Below, piece by piece: positions 26,810 to 35,469 of a DNA stretch of 64,000 nt. Source of the stretch: Mycteria americana (lineage: Eukaryota > Chordata > Aves > Ciconiiformes > Ciconiidae). The notes below the pieces were generated by a model, which saw only the letters and a list, made by a program, of their open reading frames with translations, searched no databases and was not told the DNA's origin. The DNA lies in the NCBI RefSeq assembly GCF_035582795.1, contig NC_134366.1, positions 28,753,661-28,817,660 of the forward strand, written 5' to 3'. A program made the position numbers and the translations under genes. Every line of letters begins with the position of its first letter. The first letter of the stretch is position 1.

Positions 26810-26870
26810 AAAAAGAGAGAGGGAGTGAGAGAGAGAGAGGGGAGAGAGAGGAGAGGGGAGAGAGAGAGAT
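26810..26870 (+). repeat. GA-rich microsatellite
   Basis: Imperfect (GA)n/(GGGA) tract of about 60 bp directly adjoining the AT-rich proximal block upstream of DLX6. Confidence 0.85.
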
Positions 26871-26879
26871 CCTCCGCCG

Positions 26880-27365
26880 TGCTGGATCAAACTTAATGTC
26901 TTTCCCCAGTCCATCTTTGAAAGAGAAGTGGTAATACCACCTGGATGTTCGGATATAAATCCCCTTGCAAATAATAAATGGATTAATAATAACAAGGTAT
27001 GAAGTTCTTTTTATAGAAAAAAGGGGAGAATTGAAACTAAATGCGGCAGTTAGACAACCATTTTGATAAGAGGATAATTGAGGCGACACTGGTGTATAAT
27101 TAGAGGATAATTTATGCTATATCCACTTTTATTCCACCTCCCAAAATAAACCCAGTCCATAATCATTACAGGCAAATTGTTCTGAATTTTATAGCAGCAA
27201 TTTGAACAAAGTACTGCAGTTAATCATGGGAGATTTTTGTGTATTCCTGATTAGAAGTCTAATTGCCTCCTTCCAGAAAGTAAAAATAACTGTAAAACGA
27301 CTCTATTTTTATCATTAACAATGTTGACAATAAAATAAAATCAACTGGAATTGTAATCTAAAGAC
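26880..27365. promoter_or_regulatory. DLX6-proximal upstream TAAT-rich block, probable conserved enhancer
   Basis: An abrupt AT-rich block just before the DLX6 CpG island. It carries many homeodomain-type cores (GGTAATACC, GGATTAATAATAAC, GATAATTGAGG, GTATAATTAGAGGATAAT, GCAGTTAATCATG, CTGATTAG, GTCTAATTGCC), TTGACAATAAAA and a POU-like GCAAATAAT. No repeat features. Conservation is inferred. Confidence 0.55.
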
Positions 27366-27569
27366 AAATTTAGGGCGCAGGCACTTTTTTTTTTTTTTTT
27401 CCTCGGGTCGTTTATATCCTTAATCAAGCTTTTTGCCAAAACCGCCAACCGCACCTAGCCATTTGCATATATTTGAAAGCGATTACGGGAGCTGCTGCCG
27501 CCGCCGCTGCTGCTTTCAGCGGGGGAAAATGCGCTGCGCGCTGCTTCGCCGCAACGAAAATACCGCGCA

Positions 27570-27661
27570 AGAGGGGGGTGGTGGTGGTGTGTGGGGTGGA
27601 GTGGGTCGTGAAGTGTGGGGATGCGTGATTTTGGGGGGGGAGGGTGAGGAGGGGGGTGCAG
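27570..27661 (+). other. G-run-rich, G-quadruplex-prone tract
   Basis: Several G3+ runs on the + strand, including an 8-G run, just 5' of the inverted repeat; a 13-G run (27743-27755) sits just 3' of it. G-quadruplex potential is inferred from run spacing. Confidence 0.5.
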
Positions 27662-27670
27662 GCTCTCCCC

Positions 27671-27741
27671 TTTTCCCCACCCGCGCGCGGGGCGCGGAGC
27701 GCGCAAAGCGCGCTCCGCGCCCCGCGCGCGGGTGGGGAAAA
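27671..27741. repeat. Perfect inverted repeat, 34-bp arms, 3-nt spacer
   Basis: Left arm 27671-27704 and right arm 27708-27741 are exact reverse complements, separated only by AAA (27705-27707). The arms begin with T4C4 and are otherwise almost all G/C, with CGCG tracts. The structure could form a very stable hairpin or cruciform and sits about 630 bp upstream of the DLX6 ATG, between G-rich flanks. Confidence 0.95.
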
Positions 27742-27798
27742 AGGGGGGGGGGGGGAAGGGGGGCGGGCAGCGCGCGCGCTGCCGGCGCGGCGGGGCGG

Positions 27799-27806
27799 TG
27801 ACGTCA
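27799..27806 (+). promoter_or_regulatory. Consensus CRE (TGACGTCA) in DLX6 promoter
   Basis: Exact 8-bp CREB/ATF palindrome about 565 bp upstream of the DLX6 ATG, 14 bp before a CCAAT box. Motif match only. Confidence 0.55.
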
Positions 27807-27819
27807 GGGGGTTGAGTGA

Positions 27820-27824
27820 CCAAT
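27820..27824 (+). promoter_or_regulatory. CCAAT box in DLX6 promoter
   Basis: GACCAATGAG context close to the NF-Y consensus, next to the CRE. It supports a core promoter in this part of the CpG island. Confidence 0.5.
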
Positions 27825-27979
27825 GAGGGAGGCGCTGCCCTCCGGAGACGAACCATTCGACTTGTGCGCGTCCCTGCCCTTCAAGTCGAAGCGCCGGAGC
27901 CCCAACTTTCCCGGCTCCCACCTTAAAACCCACCCCACACCCCCCCCCCAAACGCCCGGCCTCTTCTCCCTCCCTCCAT

Positions 27980-28005
27980 CCCCCCCCCCCCCCCCAAAAA
28001 AAAAA
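27980..28005 (+). repeat. Homopolymer pair C16/A10 in DLX6 upstream region
   Basis: Sixteen C (27980-27995) followed by ten A (27996-28005). Lengths of such runs are error-prone in assemblies. Confidence 0.8.
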
Positions 28006-28156
28006 CAACCCACCCCACGCGCCGGGGGGATGAAGGAAAAGAGCGGCGCAAAAAAGCGCCGGGAGTAGCCCGCCCTCCCCCTCCACACACCCCGCACACC
28101 GCCCTCCCCTTCCTCCCCTCCCTCAGTGAACGAGGCCCCTCGCACAACGGCTCCTT

Positions 28157-28240
28157 GGAGAGGAGGGGGGGGGGAAGGAAAAAAAAAAAAAAGGCGGAAA
28201 AGAAAAAAAAAAAGGGGAAAAAAAAAAAAAAGAAAAGAAA
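28157..28240 (+). repeat. Long A/G-only tract in DLX6 5' leader
   Basis: Purine-only sequence broken by a single C at 28195, with several A10+ runs, ending about 130 bp before the ATG. It is probably transcribed as part of the 5' UTR. Confidence 0.85.
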
Positions 28241-28369
28241 TTAAATTAAATCACCGCCGCCTCTCCAGCGGTGCCGCGGCGGGTAAGGGGAGCGGCGGTG
28301 GCTGGGCAGAGAGGAGGCAGAGCGCGGGGGGCGAGCCGGGGAGCGCCGCGCTCTCCCTCCCAAACTTTG

Positions 28370-28730
28370 ATGATGACCATGACTACGATGGCTGACGGGC
28401 TGGACGCGCAAGACTCCTCCAAATCCGCCTTCATGGAGTTCGGGCAGCAGCAGCCGCCGCCGCCGCAGCCGCCGCCGCCGCCCCACTCCCAGCAGAGCTC
28501 GCCGGCCATGGCCGGCGCCCACTACCCGCTGCACTGCCTGCACTCCGCCGCCGGCTCGCACCCGCACCACCAGCATCACCACCACAGCTCGCCCTACTCC
28601 GGCAGCGCCGGCTCCTACAACCACCGCTCGCTGGCCGCCTACCCCTACGTGAGCCACTCGCAGCACAGCCCTTACCTCCAGTCCTACCACAACAGCAGCG
28701 CGGCCAGCCAGACGCGGGCGGACGACGCAG
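28370..28730 (+). CDS. DLX6: DLX6 coding exon 1
   Basis: Encodes residues 1-120 plus the first base of codon 121. It carries the transactivating N-terminus: the [10 protein letters not shown] motif, a short Q/P tract, [10 protein letters not shown], a His cluster, and the [20 protein letters not shown] block typical of DLX proteins. The donor is CAG|GTGAGC at 28730/28731 (phase 1). No in-frame ATG lies just upstream; the open frame does continue upstream without ATG, so only a non-AUG extension would be possible. Confidence 0.96.
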
Positions 28731-31700
28731 GTGAGCCGGCACCGCTTCCCTAACCCGCTGCCAGCTTCTCCCCCCCTCTCTCCCTCCTTCCCTCCCTCCC
28801 TCCCTCCCTCCCTCCCCGGGCCTCTCCCCGGCCACCCCCGGGCGGCTGCATAACGACCCCCGCCGTGCCCCCCGCTCCTGCCGAGGGAGACGCCGGCCCT
28901 GGGGTGCGCGGGGCGGCGGGGAGAGAAGGGGGGCCCGCTCGTTCCCGCCGCCCCTCCGCGGGCCTACCGCTCCGGCACCCGGCGGCGGGGCCGCCGCGCT
29001 CCCCCCCGCCGGCGGCGGCTGCCGGCCGTACCGCGGCGCTGGGCACCGGCGCCTCCCCGCTCGCCCCGCGGCTGCGGGCAGGGGGCTGCGCTCGGCGCTC
29101 CTTTGTTACGGCGGGACCGGCTTTAGGCGGAATTCCTGCTAACACCTGAGGAGTGAAAGTTTCCAGGCGAGCGGGTCGCATTCCGCTCGGGGGCCGTCTG
29201 ATTTATGTATTTTTTTGCAGGGAGCCGCTCATTTGTACGTGTTCATCCGGAGGGGCACGGCGGGGGGGCGGGGGGGGGAAGGCATTGTTACAAGTCTCGG
29301 ACTGGTGATTCACTGACCACCAAACCGGCGACGCGAAGTCAATTAGCTGGGTAAAACCTGGATGGCCCAGGAACCAGGCGTCCCTGCACGAAGCCAGCAC
29401 TGCGCTTTATTTTAATATTTTTTTTAATATCCCCCCCCCCTCCCCGGGGAAAAGCAGCGTGCCCACTGTGCCCGGACAGTTGTTTTTTCTCCCTGTAGCT
29501 CCCACGCAGCAGCGTGGGTCGCGGCGTGCCTTGGAGGAGCCGGAGCCCGCGTGTACGCGGTGGCATTGACCCGGCGTCGGGGACAGGCTGCTGGGCGCTT
29601 AGGAGCCGTGGCAGCCGAAAAGCCCGCGTTAAATAGCTTGAGGAGGGTGATGTTTCAGCTGTGGTGTTTTGCTTGCAGATCAGCAAAAAACCACAGTGAT
29701 TGAAAACGGTGAGATCAGATTCAATGGAAAAGGGAAAAAGATTCGGAAGCCTCGAACCATTTACTCTAGCCTACAACTCCAGGCTTTAAATCATCGCTTT
29801 CAGCAGACTCAGTACCTGGCACTTCCAGAGAGAGCTGAACTGGCAGCTTCATTAGGACTTACCCAGACACAGGTAATTACTGGGAATCCCAAATCACTGA
29901 CATCCTGCGCGAGCAATAAAGGCCAAGCAAAGTACCATGCTCCCGAGACGTTTTGGCCTCTGTACGGGAACGGTAGAAAAGGTAACGCACACGGTCCCCC
30001 ATCTATACGTGACAGAACTTATATCTCATGCACGACAGAGAGACCGGTCTGCCGCAGAAGGAGCTGAATGCGCCCTTCCCTCAGCCGTCTGGCGAGCAAA
30101 CGCTCCCCTCTGAAGCCACACATAACACTTTAAAATTGCCTGTATTTTCGGATAATTCCAGCACCGAGATGCAATTGCCCAGCTGTGAAAAGGAGAACAA
30201 AGCAAAGGCGAGGAATCGCTGGGCCTGAGGTAGAGCTAAACGCAAAGCAAAGCTGCCTCGTAGCAACCTATAGGTAGAGAGGAAGCAAGAACGCGTTAGG
30301 AAATACCTGTAAAATCAATAGTTAATTCACCCTGGATGACTAACGCAAATGCAGTGGTTACCCTTGGGCAAAATGTACGAAAGGTGATAACAGATCTGAA
30401 GATCAAAGACAGCCGTGTACAAAATTATAGCAGGTTAAGCCATAGTTAAGTGTGGTTGGAGTAGCTGTGCCATTCTGCTAATTTAAGCTTGAAAGACACA
30501 TGAGGCATTACAGGCTTCCCGGGCTGGGTTTTGCGGAGAAGAGCGTGGATAGATGGGATCAATTCGGGTAAAATGTAATCATGTGAATTTATGAGCTTAA
30601 CAAATAACTTCAGGATTTTATCATTGTCATTGATAACAGTCGCTTCCAGCCAGCGATTTTTAAATACTCAGCAAACATTAATCACGGGAATAGACCTGAT
30701 GGTTTTACAAATGGGATTTCAGTATCCTTAGCATGCACGCTCTGTCTTCCTTTGCTGTCTCGCTTTCTCTCTCGCACGCATAGATTTCGGGGCCCGATCC
30801 TGAGCATGCAGCTAGACAAGCACCCCTGCTTATGCCCTAACATTGCATCTGCAAAGGTTGCAAGGTCAAATACACATGTGGGAGTTGTGTTCTTTGTCTC
30901 ACTTTTAAGGAATACGTGTGTATATATCTCTTACATATATGTAATGTCTATAATAATCCTGATCTGCCAGAGTGGGCCCGATCCTCGCACACCTCATCGA
31001 GTGCAGGCTCTCTCCTCGGGAGTTCTGCCGCATTAGGAGCAGGATGAGACCCAAAGCGATCTGGACAGCCAATTGCTCGCCGAGAAAAGAGAATTTTCCT
31101 TGCTTTAAAAACATCTTTTAAAATAAAGCCACAATCCTTGTTCCGTTGTGCCTCCTCCCCCGTCACATCAGCAAGGACCGCTTAAGCGTGCATGTTTTCG
31201 GATGCGCGATTTCTTTGTGAGATGCCCTTTGTCTATTGGCTCCTGTCTCCTAGCACAAAATCATATGATTGCCCGTGTTTGACAACAGTTTGCCCAAATG
31301 ATCAAATGACCTCCAAAATTCTGAATGAGGCGTTAAAGCAGGAGAGCTCAGAGCATGTGCTCCGTTTCAGCTCCATCAGTCTGGCCTGCCCAGGGAAAAT
31401 AACGTTCCAGGTTAAAACCTGCATCCCGCTCACTTTCCAGCTCCGCTCTGCCTCTCCTATTCTCTCCAGCTGCACCCAGAGCAGCTGTAGCTACCCCTCC
31501 TTCCCCTCTCCCCATCCCCAGCTCCACACCCCACCGGCGTGGGCTCTCAAGACCTTCTCTAGAGCAAACCCACGGCCCCCGGGGTCTCCCCTGCCATGCC
31601 CTGGGTGCTGACGGCAGCTTAATATCTACTGCGTTTTGGTTTACAGGTGAAGATCTGGTTTCAGAACAAGCGCTCCAAATTCAAGAAGCTGCTGAAGCAG

Positions 31701-31898
31701 GGCAGCAACCCCCACGAGAGCGACCCTCTGCCCGGCTCCGCCGCCCTCTCCCCTCGCTCTCCGGCTCTGCCTCCGGTCTGGGACGTTTCAGCTTCTGCCA
31801 AGGGAGTCAATATGCCTCCCAACAGCTACATGCCTGGCTATTCTCACTGGTATTCTTCTCCACATCAAGACACAATGCAGAGACCACAAATGATGTGA
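28370..31898 (+). CDS. DLX6: DLX6 homeobox transcription factor, complete 3-exon coding sequence
   Basis: CDS is join(28370..28730, 29679..29872, 31647..31898), 268 residues. Family knowledge: a nuclear DNA-binding activator that recognises TAAT cores and acts with DLX5 in branchial arch, limb ectoderm, bone and forebrain GABAergic development. Seen: N-terminal [11 protein letters not shown] start, a Q3 then P-rich tract (residues 26-38), a His-rich stretch (64-72), and a homeodomain at 142-201 with R5, helix-3 WFQN and N51 (residue 192), followed by a proline/serine-rich tail ending MQRPQMM. Both introns are GT-AG; intron 1 is phase 1 and intron 2 is phase 0 after LTQTQ, the fixed DLX pattern. 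The start is the first ATG of an ATG-ATG pair, matching the mammalian N-terminus. It lacks the long polyQ and polyA runs of human DLX6, so it is shorter. Convergent partner of DLX5. Confidence 0.97.
28731..29678 (+). other. DLX6: DLX6 intron 1
   Basis: 948-nt GT-AG phase-1 intron. Most of the first 400 bases are CpG-island DNA continuing from the promoter, including a CTCC-type pyrimidine microsatellite at about 28773-28816. The 3' part has T-rich and C-rich runs ahead of the acceptor. No gene seen inside it. Confidence 0.9.
29679..29872 (+). CDS. DLX6: DLX6 coding exon 2 (homeodomain residues 1-44)
   Basis: 194 nt, residues 121-185. The acceptor is TTGCAG|AT (29678/29679) and the donor CAG|GTAATT (29872/29873). 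It begins [20 protein letters not shown] and runs through [11 protein letters not shown] to [18 protein letters not shown], covering the N-terminal arm, helix 1, helix 2 and the start of helix 3 of the homeodomain. The open frame that continues to about 30067 is intron read-through. Confidence 0.97.
30300..30730. promoter_or_regulatory. TAAT-rich block in DLX6 intron 2
   Basis: ATCAATAGTTAATTCACC, TCTGCTAATTTAAGC, AAATGTAATCATGTG, CATTGTCATTGATAACAG and CATTAATCACGGG inside the intron, without repeats. A possible intronic regulatory element. Confidence 0.4.
30974..31052. repeat. Diverged ancient amniote repeat in DLX6 intron 2
   Basis: Begins GGGCCCGATCCT and ends GCAGGATGAGACCC, the inverted-end layout of old amniote repeats with GGGCCCGATCCTGC/GCAGGATCGGGCCC ends. 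Confidence 0.35.
31647..31898 (+). CDS. DLX6: DLX6 coding exon 3 (recognition helix and C-terminus)
   Basis: 252 nt including the TGA at 31896-31898, residues 186-268. The acceptor is TTACAG|GTG at 31646/31647. It starts [19 protein letters not shown] (recognition helix with I47, Q50 and N51), then SNPHESDPL, the [15 protein letters not shown] block and the C-terminal [19 protein letters not shown]. All are diagnostic of DLX6 rather than DLX5. Confidence 0.97.
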   Translation: MKIWFQNKRSKFKKLLKQGSNPHESDPLPGSAALSPRSPALPPVWDVSASAKGVNMPPNSYMPGYSHWYSSPHQDTMQRPQMM

Positions 31899-32548
31899 AT
31901 GGTCCAAGAGAAATAATCTCCCAAGAACGCCTCGTCTCGACATGGCAAGAAGTTCCCCTGCTTTGCCAAGCCGTGCCAGCTAACAGGCTCTGTGTGAACT
32001 TGTAGATGCGGCAAAGAGACAGAGTGGCTTTATTTTATTTTATTTTTTTTAAGTAACCTCAGCGATTGATCTTGAACAGAAAGACACAATTTCCATTCTG
32101 GCGCACAGAAGACACTTCTCTTTAGGATATTTTCCTTTGGACTCCAAGGCACCAGCCTCTTTCTCTGTGGAGTATACGTCAAAACAAACTTTTTACAGAC
32201 TTTGCCCACAAGAAGAACCTGAATCTACCATGGCAGCCGTTTTTACTTGTTTAATGAGCTAAAGACATTACATGATGAAAGAGAGACTCGTCAAAGCTCC
32301 TTCATTTTTATTCACCGAATCTGGACTGGGGAAAAAAATTAAGAGAGGAGAAGGGATTAAAAAAAAAAAGAAAAGAAGAAGAAGAAGAAGAAGAGGGGAA
32401 AAAAGGAGAACTGGTTGAAAAACGAAAATATACTGTAAGATTAGAACATTACCACGAAGCAAAACCTGCATGCTTTCTCAAAATGCAATGGGCTGCGGCT
32501 CGGAAGAAACCACCGTCGCTCCCGCGAAGAGCCCCCTCACCCGCACCC

Positions 32549-32620
32549 GCAGACACCCGCACACACCGCAGACACCCTCAGACACCCGCAGACACCGCAG
32601 ACACCCGCACACAGCCGGAC
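32549..32620 (+). repeat. Decamer minisatellite in DLX6 3' UTR
   Basis: Imperfect tandem copies of a unit close to CAGACACCCG, about seven units with small length changes. It lies inside the predicted 3' UTR of DLX6. Confidence 0.75.
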
Positions 32621-32827
32621 AGACTCCCGGAGACGAGCAGGAAAGGCAGAGCGAGGGCTCCGCGGCAGCCCCCGCCGCCGCGCCCGGGGAGGAAGGCTCC
32701 GCGCTGCCTGACGGCAGTCTCACCCGCCGAGCGAGAGGGACCTTTCCCCCGAGCAACCTTTCTGTATATATTGTTGAATTTTAGTTGTATATATACTTTG
32801 TATGTTTTTGTCTTCTTTCATATATAG

Positions 32828-32833
32828 AGTAAA
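32828..32833 (+). terminator. Possible non-canonical poly(A) signal AGTAAA for DLX6
   Basis: AGTAAA is a known weaker variant of AATAAA. It sits after a U/AU-rich stretch and just before composition changes back to GC-rich. It is chosen by position only; a distal site could be used instead. Confidence 0.4.
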
Positions 32834-32850
32834 AGCCACAAAACGCCCGC

Positions 32851-33884
32851 CTGGCTCCTATTTCTCTCCGCTTTAGCGGATCCCCACCTCCCCCGACCTG
32901 CCCCCCGAGTCCAGCCCGGGCAGCTGGACGCTGTCCCCCCGCTTGCCTGCAGTCACAGACACGGCTACCTCAACACACATCTGCGAGCAAAGACAGAAAA
33001 GATGGGCGGGGGGGTGAGCTGGTGGTTTGGTTAGTTTTAAGGCTACGACCAAGACGGGAGATACCGAGACCGCAAAGATAAGCCCAGAAGAAGTTGCTAA
33101 CCACCCGGCCATTTCTGCTGCGATTTCACTGCTCCGCTGCTCGGCTGAGCTGAGCCTTCTCGCCGAGGCAAAGCTCAGAGCCCTGCCTTTCTTCCCAAAG
33201 GTTGGAGACTCCGAATTATTAAGAAAGGAGGCGCCCTCCTTTGTTTTTAAAGAGCAGACAATGCAAGCTGAGGAATGTTTTGCAAAGCCCTGAGAGGTGC
33301 CCGGGCACAAGACACGCTGTCCAGCCAGCTCCAGCCTCACCAGCTTGTGGAAAGCACAGCAACTACTGACAATGAAAAGCCCTTTCCTCATCCAAGCTGG
33401 GTGCCCCATACTGCGAGAATTAATGGCTAGAGACCTGGGCATCCTTCAAATTATGAACCTTGAAACCACTGAGCCATTTATCAGAAGTCAATAGAGATCC
33501 TCAGAGTGCTCCATATAATGACAGCTACATACAGTCGTGCAAAAGGACAGTCACTATAATTAGACACAAAGCAAAGACTACTTACCAATATACCAGTTTT
33601 TTGGGGGGTGTTTTTTTGTTTTTTTTTGAGCAACTTCCACGCTCAGTCAGTCTTCAGAGTGGTTTAAAACCGATCAGTCTTGTCATTTTCTACCATTCGT
33701 ATTGTTACATTAGGAAAAATGTTTTCTTTTCTTTTTTTCCCCTTCCCACTGTGAAACTTTGGGTTCAGAGCTCCCCAGGATCAATTCTGAACAAAGCCTC
33801 CAGCTGCAGTGCCATCCAATTTGAAGCAGACATTGGGGACAATTTAAGGTTTTTATCCACAAGAAGGTTTTTTTCCATTCTCTT
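32851..33884. other. Intergenic DNA after DLX6
   Basis: Mixed-composition DNA with no supported gene; includes T-runs around 33600-33630. The mammalian Evf2/DLX6-AS1 antisense transcript starts somewhere in this intergenic interval, but no start can be identified here. Confidence 0.5.
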
Positions 33885-34120
33885 AAATGCAGCCATAATT
33901 AGAGTAATTTTTCATGTAGCCCGCTGATTACAGCGTTTTTACCGTCAAAGATAATTACCTGTAATTTTCTTCCACTTTTAATACTAAAAAGCCATCTTTA
34001 TTTAGATTCAGGAACAGGAAAGGCGAAACAAAAGAGGAAAATTATTCTGTTATTCATACACAAATTGCAGAGACGTAGGGCCTAAAATTGAAAATTAACC
34101 AAAATTATAATGCTGAAAAG
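33885..34120. promoter_or_regulatory. Probable second DLX5/6 intergenic enhancer (I56ii-like candidate)
   Basis: A TAAT-rich block about 1 kb past the DLX6 3' end: CATAATTAGAGTAATTTTTC, then GATAATTACCTGTAATTTTC and AAATTAACCAAAATTATAATG. It is flanked downstream by a GC island. Which named enhancer it matches needs alignment. Confidence 0.55.
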
Positions 34121-34284
34121 AATGGAAGAGGCTTCAGAAGTACAGCTGGTAGTGGGGCTCACTGAATTATTCAAATGGCACTGGAGAGAAAGCTACCATA
34201 CATTTAAACCAACAGCATTTCTGCGTGCCTGTGTGAGTGTGTGCATCCTCCAGAAACCCCTGCTCTGCACCCCCGAGCTGGCCC

Positions 34285-35330
34285 CTGTGCGGGCTCACCC
34301 TCGCCCCCGCAGGAGGGCGGCGGGTGCCCAGGTGAGCGAGCCCCGCAGCCCGGGGAGCCCGGCCCGGCCCGGCCCGGCCGAGCCCAGCCCGGCGGGTCCC
34401 GGCCCCACGGCCCCCGCAGCCGCCTTAACCCTTTCGCTGCAGCCCCCGAGTGGGGACGGCAGCGGGCGGTCCCCCCCCGCTGGCGGGCCCGGGGGGGCGG
34501 GAGAGGGGGGCTCGCTGCTTCCCGTGGGCTTTCGGGGGGCTGCTCCTCGCCTGCACGCCTCGCCGGTGCCAGCGTGGGTGCCCGCGCGGAAAGCCTCTCG
34601 GCGCGTCGTGCCCTCCGCCCCCACGAGTGATTTCTCAGAGAGGCTTAAATAAAGCCCGGACGACCAGCAAGCAGGCAAACAAATAAATGGTAATGATAAA
34701 AAAAGCCCCGTGGCTCAGCCGGGCGGGAGAAGGCGAGAGAGGCAGGCCTTCCCGGGGGCAGGGAGGGGGCGAACGGCAGCGGCGGCAGCGCCGGCTCCCA
34801 CTCGCGCGGCTGCCGCCCCGGGAGACTCTCGTGAAACAGCGTCATCTATGGATGGAGCGGCGCAGCTCCCCACGCCAGCCGCCCAACCTGCCGCCGCCGG
34901 GCTGCCAGCGCCGGCTCCGCCACCGCTTGCCCGCCCGCCCGGCCGCCGCCGGGCTCCGCCGCCCCGGGGCCGCCGGGACGGGCGCGGCGGAGAGCCGCGG
35001 AAAGGCGCGCTGCCGCCGCCCCGCTGCGGGGCCGGGCGGCCGGGGCCGGCCCCGGGGCTCGCACGGTTTCTCCGCCGGCCGCCCGGCCCCGCGCCGCCCC
35101 TCCGGCCGCCCGGCGGGCCCCCCGCCGCCCCCCGCCCCCGGCGGCAGCGGGAGGGAAAGGGGGCGCGGAGCTGCCGGGGTCCGGGCCGGTGAGGGAAACC
35201 GCCGGCGCAGGAGCGACCGCGGAAGCGGGGGAACGGGCGAGGACGGAGCGTGCCTCGAAGGGGAAGGCGCGAAGCAGCCGCGAACCGACCCCGAACCCCA
35301 GCGAGCCCCGAAACTTACCCCCTGTGAAAA
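34285..35330. other. CpG island between candidate enhancers
   Basis: Very CpG-rich DNA with long frames open on both strands and no homology I recognise. It could be a promoter-like island, for example for an antisense lncRNA on the minus strand, or a Polycomb-type island. Confidence 0.6.
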
Positions 35331-35469
35331 TCTGCTAAGCAAGGATCGGGGTCTAGAAACCTATACTGAACAGAAGCAGTGGAGAATATTTTTCTGAGTC
35401 TCAGGGCAGAAGCTCTTTCTCTATATTCTTGGTTGAGTGAGCACATCCAGGTGTGAAATTGTTTGCACA

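Larger units (their letters stand above)
27400..28369 (+). promoter_or_regulatory. DLX6: DLX6 CpG-island promoter and 5' leader
   Basis: Strongly CpG-rich DNA directly upstream of the DLX6 ATG. It contains a full palindromic CRE (TGACGTCA, 27799-27806), a CCAAT box (27820-27824), a large inverted repeat (27671-27741), G-runs and C-runs, and a long purine tract just before the coding start. The transcription start cannot be fixed from sequence; the CCAAT/CRE pair suggests it lies somewhat downstream of 27830. Confidence 0.7.
29873..31646 (+). other. DLX6: DLX6 intron 2
   Basis: 1774-nt phase-0 intron splitting the homeodomain between residues 44 and 45. It holds a TAAT-rich block (about 30300-30730) that may be regulatory, and a degraded old repeat at 30974-31052. 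The sequence before the acceptor is pyrimidine-rich. Confidence 0.88.
31899..32850 (+). other. DLX6: DLX6 3' untranslated region (3' end approximate)
   Basis: From the stop codon the DNA is transcript-like: A/T-rich, an A/G-rich stretch near 32357-32410, a GC-rich insert with a decamer array, then a TATATA-rich AU segment. No AATAAA was seen near the end; AGTAAA at 32828-32833 is the best hexamer, so the 3' end near 32850 is an estimate. Confidence 0.55.

Noticed and set aside
27424-28086. Minus-strand 220-codon frame over the DLX6 promoter
   Set aside because: Similar peptides arise on both strands because of the inverted repeat; not a gene.
28271-28369. In-frame N-terminal extension of DLX6
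   Set aside because: It would start at GTG, not ATG, and the conserved [10 protein letters not shown] start follows at 28370.
29669-30067. 132-codon frame continuing past DLX6 exon 2
   Set aside because: A good GTAATT donor follows LTQTQ and the frame after it loses homeodomain similarity; exon 3 restores it.
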